A stretch of DNA of 64,000 bases from Bacteroidota bacterium (lineage in GTDB: Bacteria > Bacteroidota > Bacteroidia > Cytophagales > Cyclobacteriaceae). The notes under the pieces were generated by a model. That model saw only the letters and a list, made by a program, of their open reading frames with translations. It did not search any database and had not been told where the DNA came from. Numbering within the stretch: position 1 is the first letter of the stretch; every line of letters starts with the position of its first letter. The position numbers and the translations under genes are program-made. Location of the stretch: assembly GCA_018266435.1 (NCBI GenBank), contig JAFEAL010000013.1, forward strand, positions 78,708 through 142,707, written 5' to 3'. Of this stretch, positions 20,588-30,104 are shown piece by piece.

Positions 20588-21199
20588 TTATTTTCCGAGC
20601 TTGAACAACCGATAGCCCACCGATGCCATAATCACCTGATTTTTAATTTCACCCGATGTTCCTGAAATATTGTTGTTGTTAGAAAGACCCAGGTTATAGC
20701 GCGCATCAATGCTCAACCCAAAGGGAAGATCCCAGCCTAACCCCATGGCTAAGCTAAGGTCATTATTCTTGATCACCTGAGAATATCCTTGAGAAGTAGT
20801 CACATTATTAATCGTTTGTTTCAGTTGGCCACCGGAAGCAAAGCCAAGCTGAGGCCCAATTTGCAGGTTAACTCCACCAATGGTGTATAACTTAAACAAT
20901 ATGGGAATATTGATATAATCAAAATTAGCCTCAAAATTGGAGGTGTTTACCGAAAAATTTGATCCTTGTTTGGAATACAGCAACTCCGGCTGGATGCCAA
21001 TTTTCCCAAGTTTAAAAAGCACATAGGCTCCAAAGTGATAGCCCGTACGGTTATTATAGTTTTGGCTTAAGGATTGGCTTCCGCTCAACTTGGCAAAGTT
21101 AGGCCCCCCTTTAATGCCAATACCCACTGATTGAGCCAGTGAGTACTCTGAAATAAAACAGAAACATCCAACTGCCAAGACCTTCAACATTAATTTCAT
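20588..21199 (-). CDS. PorT-like outer-membrane beta-barrel protein, copy 2
   Basis: I start at the ATG at 21199, which gives MKLMLKVLAVGCFCFISEYSLAQ as signal peptide and 203 residues overall. The barrel markers repeat those of its neighbours: GIGIKGGPNFAKL, GYHFGAYVLFKLG, IQPELLYSKQG, YINIPILFKLY, QIGPQLGF, GLGWDLPFGLSIDARYNLGLS and a final aromatic-poor strand ending in KLGK. Likely a small structural or assembly-related outer-membrane protein. Role unknown. Confidence 0.85.
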   Translation of the reverse strand: MKLMLKVLAVGCFCFISEYSLAQSVGIGIKGGPNFAKLSGSQSLSQNYNNRTGYHFGAYVLFKLGKIGIQPELLYSKQGSNFSVNTSNFEANFDYINIPILFKLYTIGGVNLQIGPQLGFASGGQLKQTINNVTTSQGYSQVIKNNDLSLAMGLGWDLPFGLSIDARYNLGLSNNNNISGTSGEIKNQVIMASVGYRLFKLGK

Positions 21200-21265
21200 A
21201 GGTAGTTTGTTTTTAGTTTGTTTACAAAGATAAAAATACATTATAAATTATTTTTTCTTATCTCT

Positions 21266-21952
21266 TTACAGTTCCGTATCCAACTTGAACAACCGGAAGC
21301 CGACAGAAAACTGAAAGACCTGGTTAGAAGCCTTTGATGTACCCATGGAAGTAGTCAAGTAGGTATTGGGGTAGCCGGTAGAATAATAATTGATGTTGGC
21401 CAAGCCAAGATAATAACGGGCCGTGACATTCAGCCCCTTGGGCAAGTCCCAGCCTAACCCAACAACCATGCCCGCATCATTTGATTTAACAAACTGATTT
21501 AAAGATTGGGTGCTAACTGTTGGTTGACCTGAAATTTGCGATTGAACCGATCCTTGCGAACTGCTCAAAAAACCAAACTGGGCACCGGCTTGCAAATTAA
21601 AACCTCCGGCCACATAAGCCTTTGCCACTATCGGAACACAGATGTAATTAAGCTGTGTAGTAAGCGGAGGCAAATTTGCCGTAACCGGGTATTGAAAGGT
21701 CTGGCCTTGCACAGAATACAATAACTCAGGTTGAATGGCAAAACTGGAAATTTTGAACATGGTATAAATTCCTCCATGATATCCCTGAAAATAATTAGGG
21801 TTTAGTGTCACGGCCGATGTAGAATTGATACTGGCCAGGTTGTACCCGGCCTTCACACCAACATCTATTTGTATAGGGGCTTGGCTTTTGCCCGCAATGG
21901 GTATCAGTAAACTAGCACACCAAACTACACGTTTCAACATAGCAACAGTCAT
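21266..21952 (-). CDS. PorT-like outer-membrane beta-barrel protein, copy 3
   Basis: A 228-residue protein (or 224 from the ATG at 21940) with signal peptide and the same barrel pattern: DVGVKAGYNLAS, GYHGGIYTMFK, IQPELLYSVQGQ, YICVPIVAKAYVAGG, QAGAQFGFL, GLGWDLPKGLNVTARYYLGLA and a last strand ending KLDTEL. It is more like copy 2 than copy 1 in the GLGWDLP strand and the VGFRLFKL end, which suggests copies 2 and 3 arose by the more recent duplication. Confidence 0.85.
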   Translation of the reverse strand: MTVAMLKRVVWCASLLIPIAGKSQAPIQIDVGVKAGYNLASINSTSAVTLNPNYFQGYHGGIYTMFKISSFAIQPELLYSVQGQTFQYPVTANLPPLTTQLNYICVPIVAKAYVAGGFNLQAGAQFGFLSSSQGSVQSQISGQPTVSTQSLNQFVKSNDAGMVVGLGWDLPKGLNVTARYYLGLANINYYSTGYPNTYLTTSMGTSKASNQVFQFSVGFRLFKLDTEL

Positions 21953-21991
21953 TAATGAAAGAGTTAAAAACCGAAAGTTAAAAAAAGTAAA

Positions 21992-22540
21992 TCATTGAAT
22001 ACCTAACGAGGGGTTTCTTCCGGTTATTGCACGATAAAAATTCATGAGTGTTTCCATGTCTTTTTCGATCGTATCAGAAGGATAGACCGGAATGCCGATG
22101 ATCACTTTCTTTTTTAAGAAATCAAATCCCACAGGAATGATTGGAACATGGGCTGCCTTGGCAATAAAATAAAATCCGGTTTTTAATCGCTCTACTTTTT
22201 TTCTTGTTCCCTCGGGTGCGATTGCCAAAACAAATTCATCGTGCTCGTTAAACAGGTTAACCACCTGCTGCACCATGTCGTGCGAAGACGAACGGTCAAC
22301 CGGATAGCCCCCTAATAATCTGAAAAACCAACCATACGGAGCCTTAAACAATTGACTCTTGCCCAAAAATTTTGCCCGTTGCAGGTGCGTAATACTTCGC
22401 GCCATTATGCCAATCACAAAATCCCAATTGCTGGTGTGCGGTGCTACAGCTACAATATATTTTTTAAGATTGGGAGCGAATGAACCTTCCACTTTCCAAC
22501 CAATCAATTTAAAAATAAACAAGTAAAGCGGGCGAAGCAT
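21992..22540 (-). CDS. PlsC-type 1-acylglycerol-3-phosphate acyltransferase family protein
   Basis: A short (182-residue) acyltransferase domain with block I H-x4-D (APHTSNWD), block II around GYPVDRS and block III APEGTRKK. These are the catalytic and glycerophosphate-binding motifs of the LPLAT family. It probably acylates a lysophospholipid or a related acceptor at the membrane. It ends 1 bp before the hutU start region on the same strand (hutU stop 22542), so it is likely in one transcript with hutU and the patatin gene. Confidence 0.85.
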   Translation of the reverse strand: MLRPLYLFIFKLIGWKVEGSFAPNLKKYIVAVAPHTSNWDFVIGIMARSITHLQRAKFLGKSQLFKAPYGWFFRLLGGYPVDRSSSHDMVQQVVNLFNEHDEFVLAIAPEGTRKKVERLKTGFYFIAKAAHVPIIPVGFDFLKKKVIIGIPVYPSDTIEKDMETLMNFYRAITGRNPSLGIQ

Positions 22541-22541
22541 C

Positions 22542-24548
22542 TCAGAGAATCTTATCGATTAACTTATCATCAGTCAAATTTGGCAATGTGATTTGCAAAC
22601 CTTTTGTTACTTCTTTATTGATGGCATCCAGCGCGCCCTCATTTCTGGCCCATGCCCTGCGCGCTATTCCATTATTCACATCAAAATAAAGCATACTCTT
22701 GAGTTTTCTTTCCGCATCGGCTGAGCCATCGAGCAGCATACCAAACCCCCCATTGATCACCTCGCCCCAGCCCACGCCTCCCCCGTTGTGAATCGATACC
22801 CAGGTGGCCCCGCGAAATGAATCACCAATCACGTTGTGAATGGCCATGTCGGCCGTGTAGCGCGAACCGTCATAGATATTAGATGTTTCGCGGTAAGGAG
22901 AATCAGTGCCCGACACATCGTGGTGATCGCGACCCAAAACTACAGGCCCAATCTTTTTATTTTTGACCGCATCATTAAATGCCTGTGCAATTTTTATACG
23001 GCCTTCGGCATCGGCATACAAGATGCGTGCTTTCGAACCAACCACTAATTTATTTGCTTTTGCAGCTTTGATCCAGTTTATATTATCGGTGAGTTGTGAT
23101 TGAATTTCTTGCGATGCAGATTTTTTTATTTCCGATAAAACATCCGTTGCTAATTGATCTGTGCAATCCAAATCTTCCTGCTTGCCCGAAACACAAACCC
23201 AGCGAAATGGCCCGAAGCCATAATCAAAACACATCGGCCCCATGATGTCTTGCACATACGATGGGTACTTGAAATTGATGCCATCTGTTGCCATGATGTC
23301 TGCCCCTGCGCGCGAAGCCTCCAGCAAAAAAGCGTTTCCATAATCAAAAAAATATGTTCCTCTTTTTGTATGCTCGTTAATTGCATCTGCTTGTCTTCGT
23401 AATGAAGCCTGCACGTGTTTTTTAAATTCATCCGGTTTTGACGCCATCAGTTTATTCGATTCTTCAAATGACAAACCCACCGGGTAATACCCTCCGGCCC
23501 ACGGATTATGAAGCGATGTTTGATCAGAACCGAGATCAACGTAAATATTTTCTTTCAGAAATCTTTCCCATACCTCAACGATGTTTCCTTGATAAGCAAT
23601 TGAAATTACTTCTTTGTTTTTCTTAGCTTCAACTACGCGTGAACAAAGTTTGTTCAGATCATTGACTACCTCATCTACCCATCCTTGTGCGTGTCTTTTC
23701 TGTGTAGCTTTGTCATTTACTTCGGCAATCACCGTAATCACTCCAGCAATATTTCCAGCTTTTGGCTGAGCTCCGCTCATTCCACCTAACCCCGAGGTTA
23801 CAAATAGTTTTCCGGCCAGGCTCTCTCCGCTTTTAGAAATTTTTCTTCCGGCATTTAATATGGTGATGTTGGTGCCGTGTACAATTCCTTGCGGGCCGAT
23901 GTACATGTAGCTGCCGGCTGTCATCTGTCCGTATTGCGTTACACCCAGCGCGTTGTATTTTTCCCAATCGTCTTGTTTGGAATAATTAGGGATCATCATG
24001 CCATTGGTAACCACAACCCGCGGTGCTTCTTTCGAAGACGGAAACAAACCCATCGGGTGGCCCGAATACATGTGCAATGTTTGCTCATCGCTCATGGTGG
24101 CGAGGTATTTCATGGTCAGTAAATACTGTGCCCAGTTTTGAAACACCGCACCATTGCCGCCATATGTAATTAACTCGTGCGGATGCTGTGCCACAGCCGG
24201 ATCCAGATTATTTTGAATCATCACCTGAATGGCTCCCGCTTGCAAATTTTGAAAAGGATAATCGGTGATCGGCCGTGCAAACATTTTATACTCCGGGCGA
24301 AAGCGATACATATAAATACGCCCGAATTTTTGCAGTTCATCATAAAACTCTTTCGCTAAAACTTCATGATGCTTCGGATGAAAATAGCGCAGCGCATTTT
24401 TCAATGCGAGTTTCTTCTCGGCTACAGACAAAATATCTTTTCGTTTGGGTGCATGACTCACCGATGCATCCAGTGCTTTTACTTCGGGAAGTTCATCTGG
24501 CACTCCTCGCAGAATTTGTTCTTTAAATGAAAGTTCGGTAGTGATCAT
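22542..24548 (-). CDS. hutU: Urocanate hydratase (long form)
   Basis: The 668-residue enzyme converts urocanate to imidazolonepropionate in histidine breakdown. The urocanase signature region is present, with YGGNGAVFQNWAQYL, GWVDEVV, YQGNIVEVWE, DQTSLHNPW, FDYGNAFLLE and the NAD-binding GLGGMSGAQPKAGNIAG. It is longer than the roughly 555-residue proteobacterial form and resembles the long form of eukaryotes and some Bacteroidota. No hutH, hutI or hutG gene is in this window. Its start overlaps the patatin stop by 4 bp (ATGA), a translational coupling arrangement. Confidence 0.95.
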   Translation of the reverse strand: MITTELSFKEQILRGVPDELPEVKALDASVSHAPKRKDILSVAEKKLALKNALRYFHPKHHEVLAKEFYDELQKFGRIYMYRFRPEYKMFARPITDYPFQNLQAGAIQVMIQNNLDPAVAQHPHELITYGGNGAVFQNWAQYLLTMKYLATMSDEQTLHMYSGHPMGLFPSSKEAPRVVVTNGMMIPNYSKQDDWEKYNALGVTQYGQMTAGSYMYIGPQGIVHGTNITILNAGRKISKSGESLAGKLFVTSGLGGMSGAQPKAGNIAGVITVIAEVNDKATQKRHAQGWVDEVVNDLNKLCSRVVEAKKNKEVISIAYQGNIVEVWERFLKENIYVDLGSDQTSLHNPWAGGYYPVGLSFEESNKLMASKPDEFKKHVQASLRRQADAINEHTKRGTYFFDYGNAFLLEASRAGADIMATDGINFKYPSYVQDIMGPMCFDYGFGPFRWVCVSGKQEDLDCTDQLATDVLSEIKKSASQEIQSQLTDNINWIKAAKANKLVVGSKARILYADAEGRIKIAQAFNDAVKNKKIGPVVLGRDHHDVSGTDSPYRETSNIYDGSRYTADMAIHNVIGDSFRGATWVSIHNGGGVGWGEVINGGFGMLLDGSADAERKLKSMLYFDVNNGIARRAWARNEGALDAINKEVTKGLQITLPNLTDDKLIDKIL

Positions 24549-25312
24549 GCGGCTGATGCTTTTTGAAATTGTTCTGCTTTAAAATTATTTTTAGTGAATT
24601 GGTATCCAATATCAAAAATCTCTTGTGCTTTGGTAATTTCAAAGCCCGAGAATTGATGAAGGGCGAGTGGTTCAATAAATACATTGCACGTTTCACGGCT
24701 TCTGGCTGTATTGCCATTGATGGCCATTAACAAACTGCGCTCAATGATGGTACGTAGATTTTTTGCATCGAAGTCAGCACCAATGGGGTTGCAGTGCGAA
24801 CCAATTAAAAAATCGCATTGTTCACGAATCGGTTTTACCGGAAGATTATCAAGTACTCCGCCATCGACCAGTACTTTTTCTTGAAAATTTACCGGTGGAA
24901 AAATTGCAGGCACGCAACATGACGCCATGATGCCAGGGATCAATTCACCTTCGCTTAAGTAGACAGTCTCTCCTTTCTTAATATCCGTGGCTGCAATTGT
25001 TAAAGGTATTTTCAATCTCTTGAAGTCATTCTCGGGCATGTGTTTAAGCAATACATCTTTCAAGCCATCCATGCTCAACAAACCCATCCATGTCCAGGCG
25101 GGTTTCACCGATTTAAACACACTTACTTTTTGAATGATGCTGAGTATTTCTTCGGGCTTGTATCCGTACGAATAGAGTGCTCCAACAATTGACCCGGCAC
25201 TTGTTCCTGAAATTACAGAAAACTTCAAACCGAATTCTTCCAACGCTTTGAGCACACCCAAATGCGCAATGCCACGTGCCCCGCCACCGGATAAAGCAAT
25301 GCCGATTTTCAT
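24545..25312 (-). CDS. Patatin-like phospholipase
   Basis: The 255-residue product is a RssA/YchK-type patatin domain: oxyanion loop GGGARG (residues 9-14), nucleophile elbow GTSAG with Ser38, and the catalytic Asp in VDGGVLDNLPV. There is no signal peptide, so it is probably cytoplasmic or membrane-associated. It hydrolyses acyl esters; the substrate is unknown. It is upstream of and overlaps hutU by 4 bp. Confidence 0.9.
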   Translation of the reverse strand: MKIGIALSGGGARGIAHLGVLKALEEFGLKFSVISGTSAGSIVGALYSYGYKPEEILSIIQKVSVFKSVKPAWTWMGLLSMDGLKDVLLKHMPENDFKRLKIPLTIAATDIKKGETVYLSEGELIPGIMASCCVPAIFPPVNFQEKVLVDGGVLDNLPVKPIREQCDFLIGSHCNPIGADFDAKNLRTIIERSLLMAINGNTARSRETCNVFIEPLALHQFSGFEITKAQEIFDIGYQFTKNNFKAEQFQKASAA

Positions 25313-25439
25313 GTGCGCAAGTTAATCGTTATTCAGAATTGTTATTAAAGTCAAAGTCCTTGACTTTGCCCTAAACTAAATTCCTATAGCTGAGTCTGTT
25401 TGGTTTCAATAATTTTGCGTGATAAATAATAAAGGGTCT

Positions 25440-25550
25440 TTATTTACCAATGTAGTTTCTGCGCTCTGTTAAACCGGGTAGGCATACGCAAGTAACAAGT
25501 GTTTTCATCAACGGTAATCGAATAAATACCAGTCTGAGCTGTAGTAACGC
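25440..25550 (-). pseudogene. Possible short gene relic after the metallo-hydrolase gene
   Basis: On the minus strand an open frame of about 37 codons, ending in a stop near 25440, follows the MBL gene in a different frame. Its translation contains TGIYSITVDENTCYLR, which resembles the surface-repeat pattern GxYxVTVxDxxGC of secreted Bacteroidota proteins. There is no start codon and the fragment is short, so it may be chance. Confidence 0.2.
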
Positions 25551-26390
25551 CTACAAAATCTCTTTCAATGCAAAAGTCTTATCCAATTTCACTCTTCCAT
25601 CAATCTCCTTTACGGTGCAGCATTCATTTACAGGATCATGCTCTAAGAATAATATGTACTTATTGGCCGCAGCCTCTTTTAAAAAGATTTCTTTCTCTTC
25701 GAGCGTAATCAACGGGCGTGTGTCATAACCCATCACATACGGCAACGGGATATGGCCGGCAGACGGAAGCAAGTCGGCAACGAAGCAAATAATTTTGTCT
25801 TTGTATTTTATTTTGGGCACCATCATCTTATCGGTATGGCCCGAAGCATAAAAAATATCAAACTGAGAAAAGGGCGATGGTTTGTTGAGATCGGTAAAAT
25901 GAAGATGACCGCTCTCTTGCATAGGCCAAATGTTTTCTTTTAGAAAACTGGCTTTCTCTCGTGCGTTGGGTTGGGTGGCCCACTGCCAATGATCGGCATT
26001 GCTCCAATACTTTGCATTTTTAAATACCAACTCAAGTTTATCGTTTTCTTTTTTTATACCGCCTCCGCAATGATCAAAATGCAAGTGAGAAAGAAACATG
26101 TCGGTGATGTCTTCTTCACTGAAGCCAAGTTGATTCAAACTCTTGGTCAAAGAATCTTCTCCATGTAAATAATAATGTTTAAAAAATTCAGGGCTTTGTT
26201 TGGCGCCAATTCCATTATCAATCAAAATCAATTGATCTCCATCCTCAATCAACAGACAACGCATGGCCCACGTACACAAGTTGTTGGCATCGGCCGGGTT
26301 TGTTCTTTGCCATATTGATTTAGGCACTACCCCAAACATAGCACCACCATCCAATTTAAAAAAACCGGTATTAATTACATGAAGCGTCAT
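25551..26390 (-). CDS. MBL-fold metallo-hydrolase
   Basis: The 279-residue protein carries the zinc-binding motif HLHFDHCGG (residues about 110-118), downstream ligands in ASGHTDKMM and a final conserved EHDP segment. It is a metallo-beta-lactamase-fold hydrolase close in style to the AHL-lactonase/YtnP-like or AttM-type group. No lactonase function should be assumed without a signal-degradation context. It has no signal peptide. There is a 160-bp gap upstream to accA. Confidence 0.88.
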   Translation of the reverse strand: MTLHVINTGFFKLDGGAMFGVVPKSIWQRTNPADANNLCTWAMRCLLIEDGDQLILIDNGIGAKQSPEFFKHYYLHGEDSLTKSLNQLGFSEEDITDMFLSHLHFDHCGGGIKKENDKLELVFKNAKYWSNADHWQWATQPNAREKASFLKENIWPMQESGHLHFTDLNKPSPFSQFDIFYASGHTDKMMVPKIKYKDKIICFVADLLPSAGHIPLPYVMGYDTRPLITLEEKEIFLKEAAANKYILFLEHDPVNECCTVKEIDGRVKLDKTFALKEIL

Positions 26391-26457
26391 TATGAATTTT
26401 AAAGGTTGCCGATTGCAAATTACAGATAATCAGAAATCTTGAACTTGAAGTTTGTCG

Positions 26458-27408
26458 TCATTCTTTCACCACACCCATGGCACAGAATTTATTGATGCGC
26501 TGATCAATCCGTTCTTCGTCCGACAGTTTGCTCAGCTCAGCAAAATTCTCTAAAATAACTTTCTTTACCTCGGCTGCCATGGTTTTAACATCCGTATGTG
26601 CACCGCCCAGTGGTTCTTTAATGATGCCGTCAATCAATTTGTTTTGCAGCATGTCTTTAGCCGTCAGCTTCAACACCTCGGCAGCTTGTTCTTTGTATTC
26701 CCAACTGCGCCATAAAATAGAAGAGCACGACTCCGGAGAGATTACGGAATACCACGTGTTCTCCAGCATCAAAACCCGGTCGCCAATGGCTATACCTAAG
26801 GCACCGCCCGATGCACCCTCTCCTATGATGATGCAAATCACCGGCACTTTGAGCATAAACATTTCCTTCAGGTTGCGAGCAATGGCTTCGCCTTGTCCGC
26901 GCTCTTCTGCCTCCAAACCTGGAAACGCACCGGGTGTATCAATGAATGTAACAATGGGTTTGTTAAATTTTTCGGCCATCTTCATTAACCGCAATGCCTT
27001 GCGGTAGCCTTCGGGATTGGCCATGCCAAAATTGCGCATCTGGCGCTGTTTAGTATTTCTTCCTTTTTGCTGCCCAATGAACATAAAGGTTTGCCCATCC
27101 ACAGAACCCAATCCACCCACCATGGCTTTGTCATCGGCCACGTTGCGGTCGCCAAACAATTCAATAAAGTCGGTGGTGATTTCGTAAATATAATCGAGGG
27201 TGTAGGGCCGGTCGGGGTGGCGTGAGAGTTGCACGCGTTGCCAGCCGGTGAGGTTTTCAAATGTTTCCTTTTTCAAGTCGATAATTTTATTTTCCAGTGC
27301 AAGGATTGCTTGCTGCACGGTGCTATCACTTCCATCGGCCAATTGCTTCATGTCGTTCAACTTTGACTCCAGCTCAGCTATCGGTTTTTCAAAATCCAAT
27401 AAATTCAT
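26458..27408 (-). CDS. accA: Acetyl-CoA carboxylase carboxyltransferase subunit alpha
   Basis: From the ATG at 27408 (316 residues; an ATG at 27429 adds 7) it matches the AccA family: [50 protein letters not shown] and [12 protein letters not shown]. With AccD it transfers CO2 from biotin-BCCP to acetyl-CoA in fatty-acid synthesis. accD, accB and accC are not in the window. The biotin that loads BCCP would be attached by BirA (13.6 kb). Confidence 0.96.
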   Translation of the reverse strand: MNLLDFEKPIAELESKLNDMKQLADGSDSTVQQAILALENKIIDLKKETFENLTGWQRVQLSRHPDRPYTLDYIYEITTDFIELFGDRNVADDKAMVGGLGSVDGQTFMFIGQQKGRNTKQRQMRNFGMANPEGYRKALRLMKMAEKFNKPIVTFIDTPGAFPGLEAEERGQGEAIARNLKEMFMLKVPVICIIIGEGASGGALGIAIGDRVLMLENTWYSVISPESCSSILWRSWEYKEQAAEVLKLTAKDMLQNKLIDGIIKEPLGGAHTDVKTMAAEVKKVILENFAELSKLSDEERIDQRINKFCAMGVVKE

Positions 27409-27450
27409 ATTTACAATTTTGTGGAACAAAAATAACCATTTTACACAATG

Positions 27451-28575
27451 TCAGGGTTTACCCAACACCTCTTCCAGTTTCTGATCCAGAGCCGGTCCTC
27501 GCAAATTCTTGGCAATGATTTTTCCGGTTTTATCGAGCAGGATTGAGTAAGGGATGGCATTGATATTGTAATCATGTGCGGCTTGGCTGTCAAAATATTT
27601 TAAATCAGAAACGTGTGTCCAAACCAATCCGTCTTCTTTAATGGCTTGCAGCCAATCTTCCTTGGTGCGATCGAGCGAAACTGAAAATACTTCAAAGCCT
27701 TTGCCTTTAAATTTGTGATAGGCCTTCACTACGTTTGGATTTTCTCTGCGGCAGGGGCCGCACCACTTCGCCCAAAAATCAATGAGTACATACTTACCGC
27801 GCAGCGATGACAACTTCACTACTTGTCCTTCGGGGTTAGGCAACGCAATTTCAGGTGCCACCTGACCAATAGCCGTAGCTTTTGCCTTGCTTACCAAGTC
27901 TGCAAGTGTTTTGGTGTATGAGTAGGTCGGCCAGCTTTTTTTAAATTTTTCTACCGATGAAGAAAGCAAATTAAAATTCTTGTCTTTGTCTACAATGTTG
28001 GGATCATTCAATAAATAGAAAAGAGCCAGTGATGGTTGTTGTTGGCTTAAGAGATCAATGATCTTTTGTTTATTCTTATCTAATTGTGCTAAATATTTCG
28101 ATCGCAGCTCTTCTACTTTTTTTTCGTCTTTGGCATTGGCTGCCACCTGAAACTCGGTCTCGATTAATTTTAATTCTGGATCATCCTGCAGCCCCTGGTA
28201 CATGGCCTGCGCTTTTTCATACAGTTCATGGTCGGGCGAACCTTTGATTTCCACTTTACCTTGCACATTGTTTCCATCTACGTTCAATTCAATGTTGCTG
28301 TGGTCTACCATTATGTTTACTGCCTGCTTTCCATAAAAATTGATACCAAAAACCATGGGCTGAGTCAGGTGTAGCGTTTTGCTGAACGTATTGTCTGAGT
28401 TTAAGGTAATAACATCCTGCACCCCTTCGGCTTGTATTTGTATTGTGCCTTGTTGAGGAAAATTTACTTTGCCCTTCAGCACTACATCCCAGCCGGTGGC
28501 ATCTGTCTCGGGTTTTTTTTCTGGACTGCAGGCCAATGAACTGAATAGCAAAAAGAAGTTGATTAGTAATCTCAT
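27451..28575 (-). CDS. Thiol-disulfide oxidoreductase lipoprotein (DUF4369 plus TlpA domain)
   Basis: The 374-residue protein begins with a lipoprotein signal (lipobox near LACS, Cys at about 16). Residues about 25-140 are a DUF4369 beta domain, the middle is helical, and the C-terminal third is a TlpA/ResA thioredoxin fold with WCGPC (around residue 271) and the cis-proline INAIPYS. It works in the periplasm, probably on reducing or cytochrome-maturation disulfides. The WCGPC site is intact. Confidence 0.92.
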   Translation of the reverse strand: MRLLINFFLLFSSLACSPEKKPETDATGWDVVLKGKVNFPQQGTIQIQAEGVQDVITLNSDNTFSKTLHLTQPMVFGINFYGKQAVNIMVDHSNIELNVDGNNVQGKVEIKGSPDHELYEKAQAMYQGLQDDPELKLIETEFQVAANAKDEKKVEELRSKYLAQLDKNKQKIIDLLSQQQPSLALFYLLNDPNIVDKDKNFNLLSSSVEKFKKSWPTYSYTKTLADLVSKAKATAIGQVAPEIALPNPEGQVVKLSSLRGKYVLIDFWAKWCGPCRRENPNVVKAYHKFKGKGFEVFSVSLDRTKEDWLQAIKEDGLVWTHVSDLKYFDSQAAHDYNINAIPYSILLDKTGKIIAKNLRGPALDQKLEEVLGKP

Positions 28576-28630
28576 GTTAATTTATGATTATGAATTTTAA
28601 ATTCTGAAATATTGAACTTTTAGTATAAAG

Positions 28631-30100
28631 CTAACGGATAACCATTTCAGATAGTTTCTTCACCAGCAAGTCATTGGTTTGCTTAAAATCTATCTTGTCT
28701 TTGGTTCTTTTTTTTATCTCTCCCATAAACATGGCCACAACTCCTTTTTTACCTTTTTGGTATTCTTCCACTTTTACCGGAAATTCTTTAATCACTTCAT
28801 CAATTATGAGGCCAACCAAATTTTCGTCATGCGTTTGAATTAAGTTCAGGCGCGCTGCTTCATTCAAAATATTTATGTCGGGCTTTTCAATCAACAGCGG
28901 CAGTACTTGCTGAACAGCTACCGTATGACTAAACTGTTTTCGCACAACTAAAGTAATCAATTCAGCCAATTTCAACGGTTGTACCGGAAATTCTTTGATC
29001 GTACATTTTTTTTCATTCAGGTATGATTTTACCGGTCCCATCAGCCAGTTAGCATTTTCTTTAAACAAACTGTTGTGTGAACAAAGTTCATCATAATACC
29101 ATGCAATCTCTTTTTCATCGGTTAAAACTTGTGCATCGTACTCCGAAAGTTTGTAGACCGAAATAAACCGGATAAATAATTCATTGGGGAGTGCGGGCAT
29201 TTGCGATTTAATTCGCTCAAGCCACTCTTCTGAAATGTGAACGGGGCTCAGATCAGGATCAGGAAAATAGCGGTAGTCATTCAATTCCTCTTTGGTGCGC
29301 ATGGCGTAGGTTTTGCCATCGGTTATATTAAATGTTCGCGTTTCAGAAATTACCGGTTCACCTTTTTCGAGTAAATTAATCTGGCGGTCTGTTTCAAAAT
29401 CAATCGCTCGCTGCACGTGTTTAAACGAGTTCATGTTTTTAATTTCCACTTTTTTACCAAGAACCGTTGAGTTTTTGAGCTTGACCGAGACATTGGCATC
29501 GCAACGAAGCGAGCCCTCTTCCATGTTGCCATCGCAAACTTCGAGGTAACGAACTAATTTTCTGATTTCCAATAACACCAAAGCGGCTTCTTCTGAACTT
29601 TCAATTTCTGGCTGGGTAACGATTTCGATCAATGGTACGCCCGCCCGGTTGAAATCAAGCAAGGTGTCTTTTTCATTTTCGAGGTGAATGGATTTGCCTG
29701 CATCTTCTTCGAGGTGAATCCGGTTTAGTGCAATATTTTTTTCAATGCCGCTTTTCGTTTTGATGGTGATAAACCCTCCCTTGCAAATCGGGGTGCGGTC
29801 TTGTGTAACCTGATAACCCTTGGGGAGATCAGGATAAAAATAATTCTTACGATCGAAAATCTGGTAACGTGAAATCTCAGCATGACAGGCTAGTCCCATC
29901 TTTATGGCGTGTTCAACTACCGATTTGTTTTGTTTGGGTAATGTGCCGGGGTGAGCCAGTGTAATCACGCCCACATGCGAATTTGGCGAGCCCCCGTACT
30001 CGGCCGAATCAGCAGCAAAGATTTTGCTCTTCGTTAACAGTTGCGCGTGAACCTCAAGACCGATGACCACTCCATATTTTTCTTTTGCCTGAGCACTCAT
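28631..30100 (-). CDS. gatB: Aspartyl/glutamyl-tRNA amidotransferase subunit B
   Basis: A 489-residue GatB: IGLEVHAQL near the start, PDLPKGYQ, HLEEDAGKS, GVPLIEIVTQPE, LRCDANVSV, EIKNMNSFK and a C-terminal YqeY-type tail. It is the kinase/transfer subunit that amidates misacylated Glu-tRNA(Gln) or Asp-tRNA(Asn) with GatA and GatC. Its presence implies the indirect tRNA amidation route. It sits 4 bp after the alaS stop on the same strand, so they probably form one transcript. Confidence 0.96.
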   Translation of the reverse strand: MSAQAKEKYGVVIGLEVHAQLLTKSKIFAADSAEYGGSPNSHVGVITLAHPGTLPKQNKSVVEHAIKMGLACHAEISRYQIFDRKNYFYPDLPKGYQVTQDRTPICKGGFITIKTKSGIEKNIALNRIHLEEDAGKSIHLENEKDTLLDFNRAGVPLIEIVTQPEIESSEEAALVLLEIRKLVRYLEVCDGNMEEGSLRCDANVSVKLKNSTVLGKKVEIKNMNSFKHVQRAIDFETDRQINLLEKGEPVISETRTFNITDGKTYAMRTKEELNDYRYFPDPDLSPVHISEEWLERIKSQMPALPNELFIRFISVYKLSEYDAQVLTDEKEIAWYYDELCSHNSLFKENANWLMGPVKSYLNEKKCTIKEFPVQPLKLAELITLVVRKQFSHTVAVQQVLPLLIEKPDINILNEAARLNLIQTHDENLVGLIIDEVIKEFPVKVEEYQKGKKGVVAMFMGEIKKRTKDKIDFKQTNDLLVKKLSEMVIR

Positions 30101-30104
30101 AAAA

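Noticed and set aside
25352..25368. Short hairpin CAAAGTC-CTT-GACTTTG as terminator of the patatin operon
   Set aside because: The loop is only 3 nt and no T run follows on either strand; it is upstream, not downstream, of the minus-strand genes.
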